A stretch of 64,000 nt of DNA, taken from Lineus longissimus. Lineage: Eukaryota; Nemertea; Pilidiophora; Heteronemertea; Lineidae. The stretch is taken from contig NC_088308.1 in the NCBI RefSeq assembly GCF_910592395.1, forward strand, positions 15,889,501-15,953,500, in the 5' to 3' direction. Position numbers and translations under genes: made by a program. This document shows positions 39,334 through 49,039 of the stretch, in pieces. The notes beneath the pieces are model-generated. The model was not told where the DNA came from and did no database searches. It worked only from the letters and a program-made list of their open reading frames with translations. Each line of letters begins with the position of its first letter. The first letter of the stretch is position 1.

Positions 39334-39638
39334 ATGGCGGAGCAAACTAATGTGGTTGCGGTCTCATCAGCACCCACGGTTGACCACGATGTACTGGTTC
39401 TGCGTGTCGTATACCAAATCTTCACGAAATACTCCTGGATCGTCATCATAGCTGTCGGGCTTTTCGGAAACGTGATGTCCATCATCATTACTCTACAAAA
39501 GGACAACAGGATGATTTCTACTTGTAACTACATGACTGCCCTCGCCATTGCCGATTCTGGTGTCCTGGTGGTGGAGCTAGTGTTGGGAATATTTCTGCAC
39601 ATCTGGGACACGAACCCGCCAACTGAGTTCGACATGCA
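39334..39638 (+). CDS. GPCR exon 1 (N terminus, TM1, TM2)
   Basis: It starts at ATG 39334 (MAEQTNVVAV), a short N terminus without a signal peptide. TM1 (about residues 34-55) and TM2 (about 63-90) follow. It ends in phase 2 at gacatgca|gtaagt; reading on would hit TAA within one codon, which supports this donor. Confidence 0.85.
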
Positions 39639-42600
39639 GTAAGTATAATCAAGAATTGAATAATAAAAACAGACTAAAGCGTGCAGCACACTAGCCGCCA
39701 ACTTTGGCGACAAGAAGCGTTCGGCTGACGCCTCTCGACGCCAAAGTTGGCGGCCAGTGGATCCCGGTCAGAGCACACCTGCCCAGAAATGGCGTCCAGT
39801 AGCGTCTTTTCCGCCACTTTAACCCATCCTGGGCCATGCAGCGCGACACTCCCGTTGCAGCTAACTATAGATCCATGCACTTGATCGGGAACAACGTTTA
39901 AATAGGTCTCGTTAGGGAGTTTTTCCCAAATGTACGCGATGATGACGTGCCCCATTAACAGGATCTAGGACGTAACATCTATTTTAAAATGCGTTTCCAA
40001 AGTGAATGCATGAGGAAAATTCATTTGTCTCGTATATCACTAGAAACGCCTGATTCCCCTGATTTCGCAGGATGTTAAATCGGGCATTTTATTTCTTTAA
40101 ATAAATCATAAGCGTCGCATTTGCTCTTAGCTCTGTTCACCATCCCAAATGGCAATATTGCCGGACAATCACGAAAAACCTCAAATATTATACATTTCTT
40201 CCTGAATAATTCTCAGCGACCGTTCTCCCATGAAAGACAGTAGCCTACGCTTCACAAAAATCAAAAAAATATCGAGGGTCAACCATTGAACTTTTGAGAT
40301 ATGTTGAATTTGGCACAAATCAGCGAAAACTGGCACTGGACGGCATTTCAACACGGGGCCGACGCACATCCCAAGTTCAGTATACACATACGTCGGCAAC
40401 AACAGTAAATACGTAGTTTCTTGTTAGCCGCTTATTGAGTAGCGCTCTAGGTTTCAGAAACTCCAAAAAAACATGTCTTTGCCCCGTTCGTAGCAGACTA
40501 GGGATTTTTCAGGCGTTCAGGACTCATGCGGCAAAAAACGCCTATGGACGCCGAAGTTGGTTGCTAGTGCGCTGCAAGCTTAAGAACTTGGAACTTCAGA
40601 AAGGCTAAAACGGCCAGTTACTGTTTTTATTACTTTGAAAGATTTAATCAAGACTAGGTGTTAAAGCTTGAAAGCCATTGGATTATGGTTCCAATACCTC
40701 AGAGATTAAAAGCGCATATCATACCGTTATTCCCCCGACATTCTACCCTTGGACATTTCAAACGTCTACACCGGCACTCTTACTACAGTTGGAGTTCCAC
40801 TACAGAAATGTACGGTGTCTGTCCGGCTCTATTCGTGTTCCATTACAGGAACAACGAGTCTAATAAACACGGACATAAATAACACCGGATCTATTAAATA
40901 CTTAGAGCATCGCCGTATCAGCACCGCACCTATTAAGCTCGGTGTTAATAGACCCGGTGTAACATCTGTGGTTGTTTCCCATGTGTCAGTGTTTCCAAAC
41001 AATAGGCAGCTAGAGAGACCACGACTTTTCAATAGGGGGAAACACAGAAAAACTTGTCAATCTATCTTTTAGCGTTCCCAAACAATGAGGGGAAACACTC
41101 AAAAATAGAAACACTCAAAAACATTACACCGGTGTTCCTGTAATGGAACGAGAATAAAGCCGGATATAACTGTAGTTTTGTGTACGGCGGTAGGTGGCTC
41201 TACTATCGATTGCGCGGTCGAAGTGGAATTCTACACTGCCACACGCTGCGTCACGGAAAATAAAAAACTGCGCATGCTCAGATGTATCGGAAGTAGCCTA
41301 TCGCGGTTTTTACACAATTCTAACACAATTCAGCTCAGTTTTCTCATTTTTATCGGACTTTCTGCCTTATTCGTTTCATTTTCTGTCGCTGGTATGGAGA
41401 GGAATCACTGGGGTGATGAGGACATCCTCGCTCTCCTGTCAATCTGGGAGCGAGAAGACATCCAAGCTCAGTTAGAGGGTACCAGCAAGGACTCGAAAGT
41501 ATATAAAAGAATAGCTGATGAGCTTACAGCCCTGGGTTATGAACGGACGAAGGAACAAGTTACAGCGAGAATAAAAAGATTTAGGAACAATTATAAGAAA
41601 GTCCAAGATAACAACATTAGATCCACTGAGTAAACAACAATTCTTTACCTCCACGAAAATCAAACATTGGAGAGCGACTCACGTGCTGCCATCTGTCGCC
41701 GTATCAACTAACCCTAAAATCCTGTAATTGAAACGCGGAACAAAATATGTCCGGGTCTATTCATGCACGGACAGGCAACGTATCTATTAGACACGGGTTT
41801 AAAAGCAGTAGTGGAACTCCGACTTACATGTAGTACCTCCTTGTGGTGGAAATTTACTAAGAATCTTTTCTTGTCTTGAATTCGTTTTTTTTAAGTGACG
41901 AATCGTCAAGGTTCACATTTTTCATCACAGCGAAAAAGAAATTTCCGCTTCGACAGAACATCGACAGTTTCACAAAGAGTTGCCGCCGTTTCAATATTTC
42001 AGATTGATGTGGTATCTTGCGTATGTTTTCGCCATCGCTTCTGGATTCTACCTCGCCGAGATGACAGTGGACAGACTGATTGTGGTCAGGTTCCCGATAT
42101 CCGCCCCGGTGCACTGCACAACACGCCGCGCCCTTATAACAATCGTGGTGACATTCGTTGTAATCAGTGGACTGAATCTCTACATAATGTATACATACAA
42201 ATATGTAAAAGATGAGGACACAGGTAAGAGTGACATAGTGATTCTCAAAAAAAAAATCATAATATTGGTGTTTGTATTCCAGCGACAAAAATTCTCCTCT
42301 GGTAACGTCTTGTCCCGGTATAGACTTTGTTCCCCGTAGTTCAGTGTTTCGATACAGTATAGAGGCGGAAGCAGAGAAAAAGTGTCAATCTATCTTTCAG
42401 TGTCCCAGACAATGATCATCTTGACCCTCTTGTATTGGCATTGCTAAGGTTTACAGACAACGCCACTACAATACTACTGGAAGTTCAGTATGAAAATGAT
42501 TGGAAACACCCATAAAATGAAAAACTCAAGAACGTTAAAACCGGGCCTTTTATTTCCGTAACTAGATCGATCTGTGTTTCACTTGTTTAGGAAACAGTCG

Positions 42601-43311
42601 CAAAATATTGATTGGCAAGTTTGTCTCAATGCATGGTCTCTGTGCCCCCCTCCCTTATTTCGTCAAAACTCTATTGGGGAGGGGGACCTGAGATACAGTC
42701 CTGCGACTGGAACAACAACTAAACACGCACTGCCAATGTATGTGCCGTGCATACTTAACCTTTCAAAGTGTTCACCACAGCTCGCTTTCTTTTGCGATTC
42801 AGGTCAAGGCATTCTGCGCATGACGGTAGAAGACGCCCCTGAATTAGAATCTCTTGGTAATTCAGCGCAGCTAGCAATCGGGACGATTCTACCTTTTGTG
42901 ATAATTGTGTTTTGTAACCTGTGGATTTCCATTGTGCTGCACAGGGCATCACAAGGAAGAGAGAAAATGGGTGTGAGCAAGGAGGGCCAGAAAACACGGG
43001 AGAAGGAGACAACCTACTTGACGAGAATGTTAATCCTCGTTAGTATCGCCTACGTCATGACGTCGATTCCGTTCAGGATGTATGACGTCATCATCGGTAT
43101 CCCAGTGGTCCAGGCAATATATGCTGAGAATATGAAAACGGATGAGTACTGGAGCCTGCGGTATTATTGTCAGCATTTCGTCATGTTGAATATCTGGGAG
43201 ATGAATTTTGGAATCAACTTCTACCTTTATTGTATTGGCGGCGGCAGGAAGTACAGGACTGATGTCAAGGCGAGATTGAGGAATATGTTCTTCTGTTTTA
43301 AGGCTAAGTAG
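39334..43311 (+). CDS. Divergent class A (rhodopsin-like) GPCR, complete three-exon gene
   Basis: Joining 39334-39638, 42003-42223 and 42803-43311 gives 1035 nt, a 344-residue protein with all splice phases consistent (2, then 1). It should be a seven-helix plasma-membrane receptor, probably for a neuropeptide, coupling to G proteins. Markers are G45-N46 (TM1), the LAxAD motif with D74 (TM2), D125-R126-L127 in place of DRY (end of TM3), P206 (TM5), P265 (TM6) and N314-F-Y-L-Y in place of NPxxY (TM7). The TM7 form recalls lophotrochozoan FMRFamide-receptor-like expansions. TM4 lacks the usual Trp. Cysteines expected at the top of TM3 and in loop 2 are both absent. The ligand cannot be predicted. 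Confidence 0.88.
39678..40580. mobile_element. 903-bp TIR transposon in GPCR intron 1, TAA target duplication
   Basis: The left end is agcgtgcagcacactagc and the right end is its imperfect inverse gctagtgcgctgcaagct. Both sides are flanked by TAA (39675-39677 and 40581-40583). A 3-bp TWA duplication is typical of PIF/Harbinger. Sub-terminal palindromes cgccaactttggcg (about 39696) and cgccaaagttggcg (about 39741) lie near the left end. The interior matches the truncated copy at 28213-28833 on the other strand. No intact transposase frame is present. Confidence 0.83.
40788..41823 (+). mobile_element. DNA transposon copy in GPCR intron 1 carrying a Myb/SANT-like gene
   Basis: Terminal inverted repeats are GTTGGAGTTCCACTACAG (40788-40805) and its near-perfect inverse CAGTAGTGGAACTCCGAC (41806-41823). 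Sub-terminal blocks are also inverted: ccggctctattcgtgttcca and ttccattacaggaac near 40816-40855 against gttcctgtaatggaac near 41134. That indicates a further internal foldback (about 40813-41167). It encodes a Myb-like protein but no transposase, which suggests a decayed PIF/Harbinger-type element. TTA abuts the right end, but I see no symmetric partner on the left. Confidence 0.72.
41394..41633 (+). CDS. Myb/SANT-like DNA-binding protein of a transposon (short, probably truncated)
   Basis: From ATG 41394 it gives 79 residues: MERNHWGDEDILALLSIWE, then VYKRIADELTALGY, then EQVTARIKRFRNNYKKVQD. The tryptophan-spaced trihelix fits the Myb/SANT-like (Myb_DNA-bind_4) family. That is the accessory DNA-binding protein typical of PIF/Harbinger transposons and their domesticated relatives. 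It normally binds element ends and imports the transposase. The frame stops just after the domain, where relatives continue into a basic region. The frame is open upstream to 41178 without an ATG. It lies inside the TIR element and inside GPCR intron 1. Confidence 0.68.
   Translation: MERNHWGDEDILALLSIWEREDIQAQLEGTSKDSKVYKRIADELTALGYERTKEQVTARIKRFRNNYKKVQDNNIRSTE
42003..42223 (+). CDS. GPCR exon 2 (TM3, TM4)
   Basis: The acceptor tttcaatatttcag precedes 42003, and the first base completes Gln102. It encodes TM3 (about 103-128, ending VDRLIVVRF) and TM4 (about 145-166). It ends in phase 1 at gaggacacag|gtaagag, a consensus donor. The DRY motif is DRL. No Cys occurs at the start of TM3. Confidence 0.87.
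42224..42802 (+). other. GPCR intron 2
   Basis: The boundaries are gtaagag and the pyrimidine-rich ctcgctttcttttgcgattcag. An earlier acceptor at tttcacttgtttag (42590) was rejected because it puts exon 3 out of phase. Confidence 0.75.
42803..43311 (+). CDS. GPCR exon 3 (TM5-TM7 and C-terminal tail)
   Basis: It starts in the phase that completes Gly176 and continues QGILRMTVED. It carries TM5 (about 197-221), a basic third inner loop, TM6 (about 247-273, P265) and TM7 (about 298-320). A short tail ends KARLRNMFFCFKAK; its Cys340 is a possible palmitoylation site in helix 8. The stop is TAG at 43309-43311. Confidence 0.87.
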
Positions 43312-43406
43312 GCTGATGAAGGGCTGGCAAGAATGCAAAATACCATTTCTAGACGCACGTGCTCAATGGTGCGCCTAATTACAACATTAATTATACAATG
43401 TATATT

Positions 43407-43430
43407 CAGAGTCTTTCAAATAAGACTCTG
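43407..43430. repeat. Small hairpin CAGAGTCTT/AAGACTCTG
   Basis: A 9-bp perfect stem with a 6-nt loop, lying about 95 bases after the GPCR stop. Its arm is the word found at 19821 and 24289. Confidence 0.65.
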
Positions 43431-43831
43431 ATATCATATAGTATCCGGCAGTTACATTATATTTATGCATTGTAATACGAACGAAGGAGATGTTGTAATT
43501 GTTTTAGGAAAAGTATCCACCTTTTCTGTTTTCTGACGGATTTTTCCTCATATAGTTTTCTCAACAGGCATGCTTGTTGATACAACGATACTTATAGACA
43601 ATTAGGTCATCAAGCAAGATGCCTGTGGAACGTCTAGTCAAATTTCAAAACGTGGCCGCTCGAAACGTTTATTTGAAGACATTTCCTCGGGCGGTTTAGG
43701 ATACCATATTGCGAGAAAAGAGTGAGCGTGAGTAGAGTCACGTCCCGGCGTAAACTGTTTCAGAAATTACAGTATAACCCGTCTCTGTGGTGCACCTAAT
43801 GAGTTTACTTCGACGAAAGCTTCTCCCTGAG

Positions 43832-43905
43832 CGGTCCATTGCGACATCCTAATTGGATCTCCTTATGGTGACAGGACGAGGCCGGTCCAGTGCGTCCGGA
43901 GTGTA
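43832..43905. other. Inverted partner of the 36032-36110 segment
   Basis: It reads cggtccattgcgacatccta, then attggatctcc, then gacaggacgaggccggtcc and gcgtccggagtgta. The two copies agree at most positions, with a small internal indel. Confidence 0.7.
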
Positions 43906-44477
43906 CAAAAGCTAAGCGTACACAAGGAACTAAATGACCAAAAAAATCATTTGGTTCGTCGTGTGTGCTTAGCTTTACATGACTGTCTGTGGGGTGTATA
44001 CTTACGCCGATAGGCTTGTTTTTTATTTACTCTTGCCAGGCCTCTTCATCTTCCATTCCCGGCCCGCTCCCTCCTCTTCATATGATTTTGGGGCATCATC
44101 GTCAAACTTTTCTTGCAACTGCAAGCGTTCCGATATTTCTGTATCTTCAGGAGATTTTTTTCGGAGTTGGACGTGGCGAATTTCGAATCGTCGTTTAGTT
44201 TTCCACAATATCAACTGGAAAATCTATATTCATGAAATGTTAGACTAAGTAATCCATATCTAAGTAAAATGGACTTAATATCAGCGACCAGTATTGAATA
44301 AGTAAGTCATAACCCTTAAAGGGACAATAGGCAGCAGCTAGGCAGGCAAGATAAAGTTACCCAAAGTTACCAATAGGGTTTCTCACATCTCACAGTAAGT
44401 CGAAATGATTCACGCTTGTACGAGGAATATATTTTGTGTGGAATCTGACATGACCCAGGGCCAGTGTATATAAGCGA

Positions 44478-44560
44478 TCTCGATGGCCTAGTGGTTAAGG
44501 CGTCCGCCTCGCGAACAGAAGGTCAATGGTTCGAGGTCCGCTGGTAACCTCTTTGCGATG
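44478..44560 (+). repeat. tRNA-derived SINE head
   Basis: Box A tggcctagtgg is a perfect match to the Pol III consensus, and box B is ggttcgaggtc. A loop ctcgcga could be read as anticodon CGC, but the anticodon stem has mismatches and the acceptor ends do not pair. It is therefore a pseudo-tRNA or SINE rather than a working tRNA gene. Confidence 0.65.
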
Positions 44561-44586
44561 CGGCCGGCTGGTTAGCCGCCAGCTAT

Positions 44587-45662
44587 GAGTGACTTCAACG
44601 CTTTGAGTTGGTGTTAGTGTTAATCTACAGCTCCAAACACCTGGTCTGGGTTAATATCGTCATTAACACTAAACACCATGGGTGTTGGTGTCAGTGTTAA
44701 TCTGAGCCCCCAAACACCAAGTCTGAATTAACACTCGGTGTTGGGGAATCCCCATTTTCAATTTGTAGTTTTTCACCTCAATTTATGACTTCTCAGGGGC
44801 AGCTCAGGGGCAAATCCATAGTTATCTCAAAGGTAGGAAATATATGAAAAGACGATGTGATCAACCTCATCTATGTTTTGTCGCTTCTGCATTTGTAAAA
44901 TGCCAGGAAGGCTAGATTTAACCATCCAAATCCATGTAGGGCTGCATATTCAGAAGACATGTGCTTTCATGCATTAGGCCTATAGATTATCTTGTTCTAA
45001 ACTGTTACTAGGCTGCATCAGGTTGCACGGAAGGAAACTTAATGCATTACGGGAAGCACGAAGGTTGGTAGTTATTCTACTCTCCCGGAACTCTTCTGCC
45101 ACCTCATCAATTTCGTCCTCATTCAGCCTCATGTGGTCCTCCACTGCTTCACTGCTCTCTGCGGCTTTCCACCTGTGGTTTGGGCGTCTTCTTTGTTGAA
45201 GTATTCCTGCCACAACTTGTTGATATGGTACAAACAACATGGCTGCTAACACCCCTAACTTTAAACTCCCGCCGGTGTCAACCCCTAGGGGGTAGGTGTA
45301 AGCGCTTATAGAAAATATAGTGCAAATTTAGGAAAATAAACACCGAGTATGGTTTAAGCAATCACCTGGTGTTCCAGTCGGTATAAAATTGATACTTACA
45401 CCCAACTTTAAACTCAGCTCACACCAACATCGAGTGTTAACACCAACGCCTCGGACAGATTATAAACTTGGTGTTAAGATGACTCTTAGAGTCAGTGTTA
45501 GTGTTGACACTGAACACCAACACCAACTTTGAAATCGGTTCACACCAACACCGAGTGTTAACACCAACACCACGGACAGAGTACAAAGTTGGTGTTAAGA
45601 GGACTCTTAGTGTCGGTATTAGTGTTAACACCAGTGTTAACTCGAAACTTTAAAGTCACCCA
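44587..45662. mobile_element. Foldback-type transposon rich in GGTGTTAGTGTTAA words
   Basis: The start gagtgacttcaacgctttga and the end aaactttaaagtcacccac are imperfect inverted repeats. The sub-terminal regions are packed with inverted aacaccaacacc/ggtgttagtgtt words. Internally, on the - strand, lies a coding fragment shared with the element at 51990. The left end touches the tRNA-like SINE head, so the exact border is uncertain. Confidence 0.7.
44980..45240 (-). pseudogene. Transposon coding fragment (possible transposase N terminus)
   Basis: From an ATG at 45240 it reads MLFVPYQQVVAGILQQRR, then a stretch with HMRLNEDEIDEVAEEFRESR, about 86 residues in all. The element at 51990 encodes MLFVPFEEVVAGIL in the same relative place. 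Two related copies keeping this N terminus argue for real ancestral coding sequence. The position and the acidic-then-basic pattern would fit the first exon of a HARBI1-like transposase, but no catalytic DDE residues are present and the assignment is tentative. Confidence 0.4.
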
Positions 45663-47940
45663 CTTTCTTCTCGCCAGGCATTAGAGATAGGAGTTTGGAT
45701 GTAAAGAGTGTCTCATAAGACAAAAGCTGGCTGGCCCTATTGTTAGGTGTCACTATATTAATAAAGTGACACTATTATAGTGACTCTATAATAATAAACA
45801 CACTTTTCATCTGAAGATGGCCAAATTAGCCCCTTTCCTCCTGCCTATGGTCCCCCTATAAGGTTGTACATACGACTGGTTTATTTATTTTGAGATTGCG
45901 ATAACAGATGGACTGAAATAAGTCGGTTTAAGAATCAGAATAAATCAGCCCCAATGTTTGCGATAATATTCATGACGCTAAACCACTGATGTCCATTACC
46001 ACTAAACCGCGAAACACAACCTGTTTTTGCCAATTACCAGTCCTAGTCCGAACAGACCTGAAAAATACCGAATCATGATGATACGTGGATGAAATCAGAA
46101 CGCGACAATATTACTGCCGAAAGCCAACATGAAAAAAAAGAAATACGTTATTGGTGTTAACACCAGTTGAGGATCATCACCACTGTAGCAGAAGCCCAAT
46201 CTCCAAGCCTTGCCATTGGTAACGGTTGCTTAGTGATACTATAGCACCTTTTAATAGCGTACTTTTGCTACTGAGCATGAATGCCAGCTATCCTCTCATT
46301 AGGAGATTGGCAGAAGCCGAAACAAAATTTCCTGATTTGGTATCTGGTAACCCATGCGCATTTAAAGTTACCAATTAACGTCTACTTGTTCATGCGCATG
46401 CTTAATTCGATACTGAATCAAGTGTCAGTAAGGGATCGAAACATTGTAACAGGGTTCAGGCAGAAGAGGGGGCAAGAAATCAAAAGAGGTGCCGAAGAGA
46501 CCGAAAGGTACGAAACTTCAACTTCTCAAGTTCGCCCCCTGTACATAGTGTAGTGCATTGATGCACAGGGGGTGAGCTTGTGAAGGGTGATAAAAATCTG
46601 AAGTTTCTATCCTTTCGGTCCCTTACGGGACCTCTGTGGATTCCTTCTCATTCTTCTACCTTAATCCTTCATGGAGATTTTACAATATTTAACCCCTTAC
46701 TGACCTTTGATTCAGGGGCCTGTGGTCTGATAGAAAACTCTTTAAACATCATGTACGAGGATTTATGGCCACCGCTAATCGGATACTATAGGTCAGGTTT
46801 TAGTTCTAAAATTCATTAGAAAATGGTGTAACAGTAGGCCTAAAGGTGGCGTTACGGCTTGGGTTGGCCTGGACGAAAGCAAAATCTACATGTTACATCT
46901 TTTTCTCAGATGCTCATCAGGCAAGCGATCAGCAGAACTTGAAGATAGAACTTGAAGGTTTAAGGCCCGTAATTCACCACGCCACTTCATCGCTAAGATC
47001 TCTAATTGTCCACCTAATTTGTCTAAGGCCAATTTGCCATCACTCTTCACGAAAATATCGTCAAATGTTTATTCAAAGATTATCTAGCGCCAAAGACAAA
47101 TTGGTAGAGATGTAGCCGCTCCAGTGTGGATGGCCCCGGATAGCCATAACGGTGTCCAATCCATAAACACGTAATCCCCTAATTTCATTATTGGCCTCGT
47201 CAATAATGACAATGTAAATGGCGCTGAGCCTGAGATGCTATCGCAAAGCCAAGTAACTTCCACAATACAGATAATGTTTTCATATAATTGAGTCGCAAAT
47301 GAATGTGGACGTTTTAGTAGAACTTTGGAAATTACTAAGCAATCAAATGGGCATTAGGCCCCACAATTAGACAAAGGGGATCTGCGGAATGCATTTGACG
47401 ATCAGCGATCATACATCATTGGCCCGTTTGTATAAAATGCACTGATCCCCGTTTAAAAGGAACGCATTTAGGCGGATCTAGCCTGGCGATTTCAAATCCA
47501 CACAATTAACCGGCATCAGTTTGCGAGATGCGCCGAGGCAGCCGCGTATCGATCCACCCGGCCAAGGATCAGCGCCTAATCGATTCACAGATGTTTATCG
47601 ACGAAAATCAAAATGGAAATTAATAGATATTGACTGGTGTGAGACTAGTATTAATTCAATTTTATGATCACAGTATACCGCGTCTTCCGCGTGTGTTTTT
47701 TAATCAGCTAGGGCTTGCATCAAAACTCATCATTGCTCTGCATCTTTCCAGGAATTGTACTTGGTTTAAGGAATTGATACCTCGCTGTCGGTGTTGATTG
47801 TCTCTTGGGTGGAGCTAGAATATAGACCAAAACCGCACCGACAGTGTAATTTCTATTTATGTGGTTTTAAATGCTTTTGACTGCATCCATATTTTGCACC
47901 AACCCAAGCGGTTTGGTTGCCTCCAACCATAACCGCTGAA
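45663..47940. other. Intergenic DNA
   Basis: It holds an imperfect inverted repeat at 46482-46637 (listed separately). A unique-looking, evenly composed stretch at about 47120-47640 contains several homeodomain-like taatta/attaat words and could be conserved non-coding DNA. No gene is supported. Confidence 0.35.
46482..46637. repeat. Imperfect inverted repeat, arms about 70 bp
   Basis: The left arm carries gagaccgaaaggtacgaaac, ttcaactt and ccccctgtac. The right arm carries the complement gcacagggggtgag, tgaagtttc and ctttcggtccc. The loop is about 14 nt. It is a hairpin-type MITE or a structured transcript. Confidence 0.7.
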
Positions 47941-47982
47941 TTCAAAACGAGCCACCGTAGGCGCATAGGGCTGAAGGCATAG

Positions 47983-48298
47983 GGCTTGTGGTATTCGACT
48001 CGATGACTCGACGACGCAATATCAAATATCAAAATCAACCGCGGGGACCAATCTTCAGTGGCCATGGCTGGGGGGGGGGCACATCTTCACAATGTAATTT
48101 GCACCTTGTTGTTATCCATGGGGCACATCCTTCCACATACCGTAGCTGGGTATGGGAAGGCCGAGCTAAAACCTCTGCTATTGGCGCGGTAGCCCGGAGA
48201 CCAGGATCATGGGATTCCGTATTTTAGCAAAATCCATAGCAACGATCGCGTCATCGAGCCATCGCGTCGTCGAGTCATCGAGTCGAATACCACAAGCC
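47983..48298. repeat. Perfect 35-bp inverted repeat flanking about 246 bp
   Basis: 47983-48017 (ggcttgtggtattcgactcg...) is exactly reverse-complemented at 48264-48298. The perfect match of the arms, unlike the other foldbacks here, suggests a recent origin or recent conversion. Confidence 0.85.
48084..48120. repeat. 37-bp exact direct repeat, copy 1
   Basis: It begins tcttcacaatgtaatttgca and ends ttgttatccatg. It is identical to 48464-48500, offset 380 bp. It starts right after a G-run (48070-48079) and lies inside the 35-bp inverted repeat pair. Confidence 0.85.
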
Positions 48299-48463
48299 GG
48301 CGCATAGTGCATTTACACTGGAAAATGTGGTTCATTATAAATCTAGATGTTTTCGAATAATTGCCCTGCATTTTGAATTTTAAAATTGGCAACATAATGG
48401 TTTTACCATAGGTAAAATGATAATTTTTTTGGTTTTACCCTTGACGAAAAGAAATATGAAGCT

Positions 48464-48500
48464 TCTTCACAATGTAATTTGCACCTTGTTGTTATCCATG
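48464..48500. repeat. 37-bp exact direct repeat, copy 2
   Basis: Identical to 48084-48120. The pair could mark a partial tandem duplication with later insertion, or the ends of an inserted unit. Confidence 0.85.
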
Positions 48501-48961
48501 ATTGCAGCAGTTTTTATGACTTAAGTCAGCCAGATTTTCCCGGGCTGCGTTTACAAAAAGAATAAGGTATGTAAACATGTTTCGAAAATTGCAATGGCGG
48601 AATATTACTAAAAACTCCGGACGTATCTCTGTGAAACTGATAGCGCATTGCTCAATTGAGTGCTGCCACCATGGAAACAAGTTATCAACTAAAAGTGTGT
48701 ATCATAATCTCTGTCGACATGATTTTCAGGTTGCTTATATCAATATATCTGGTTAAGGAGCTTCTGTAGGCTTTTGTTTTATGTGAAACTACATGTAATA
48801 ATGCCAAGAATAAATGAGTAGTATCCAGAAACAAAATATAAGGCAAATCAAGGGGACTCTTCAAATGAATTGGACTTCGCTAAAGAAGTTTTTTATTTCT
48901 GCATTGATCGACTCCTAAAATTCTGTTTGGTTTGAGGCAAGGGATCAATAAAAAACAAACT

Positions 48962-49036
48962 TCAAAGAAAAACGACCAGTCTTTCGCCCTCAAGAGCTCC
49001 AAACGATGCGGACATAACATCTACGAATGGACTATA
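48962..49036. repeat. Inverted repeat arm, partner at 51696-51777
   Basis: The core agctccaaacgatgcggaca, then taacat, then acgaatggacta is almost identical to the complement of the right copy. The match continues more weakly to about 75-80 bp. The pair spans 2.8 kb, including the first exon of the unnamed gene. Confidence 0.75.
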
Positions 49037-49039
49037 GAG

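Larger units (their letters stand above)
43312..44470. other. GPCR 3' flank, non-coding
   Basis: It includes a small hairpin at 43407-43430 and the inverted partner of the 36032 segment at 43832-43905. No clear AATAAA was found close to the GPCR stop. Confidence 0.4.

Noticed and set aside
42574-42802. Upstream extension of GPCR exon 3 (acceptor at tttcacttgtttag near 42590)
   Set aside because: It gives the wrong phase with the exon 2 donor, while the acceptor at 42801-42802 fits exactly. The extension would also insert a long, proline-rich segment in loop 2.
44478-44560. Functional tRNA (Ala, anticodon CGC)
   Set aside because: Boxes A and B are good, but the anticodon stem has mismatches and the acceptor ends do not pair; better explained as a SINE head.
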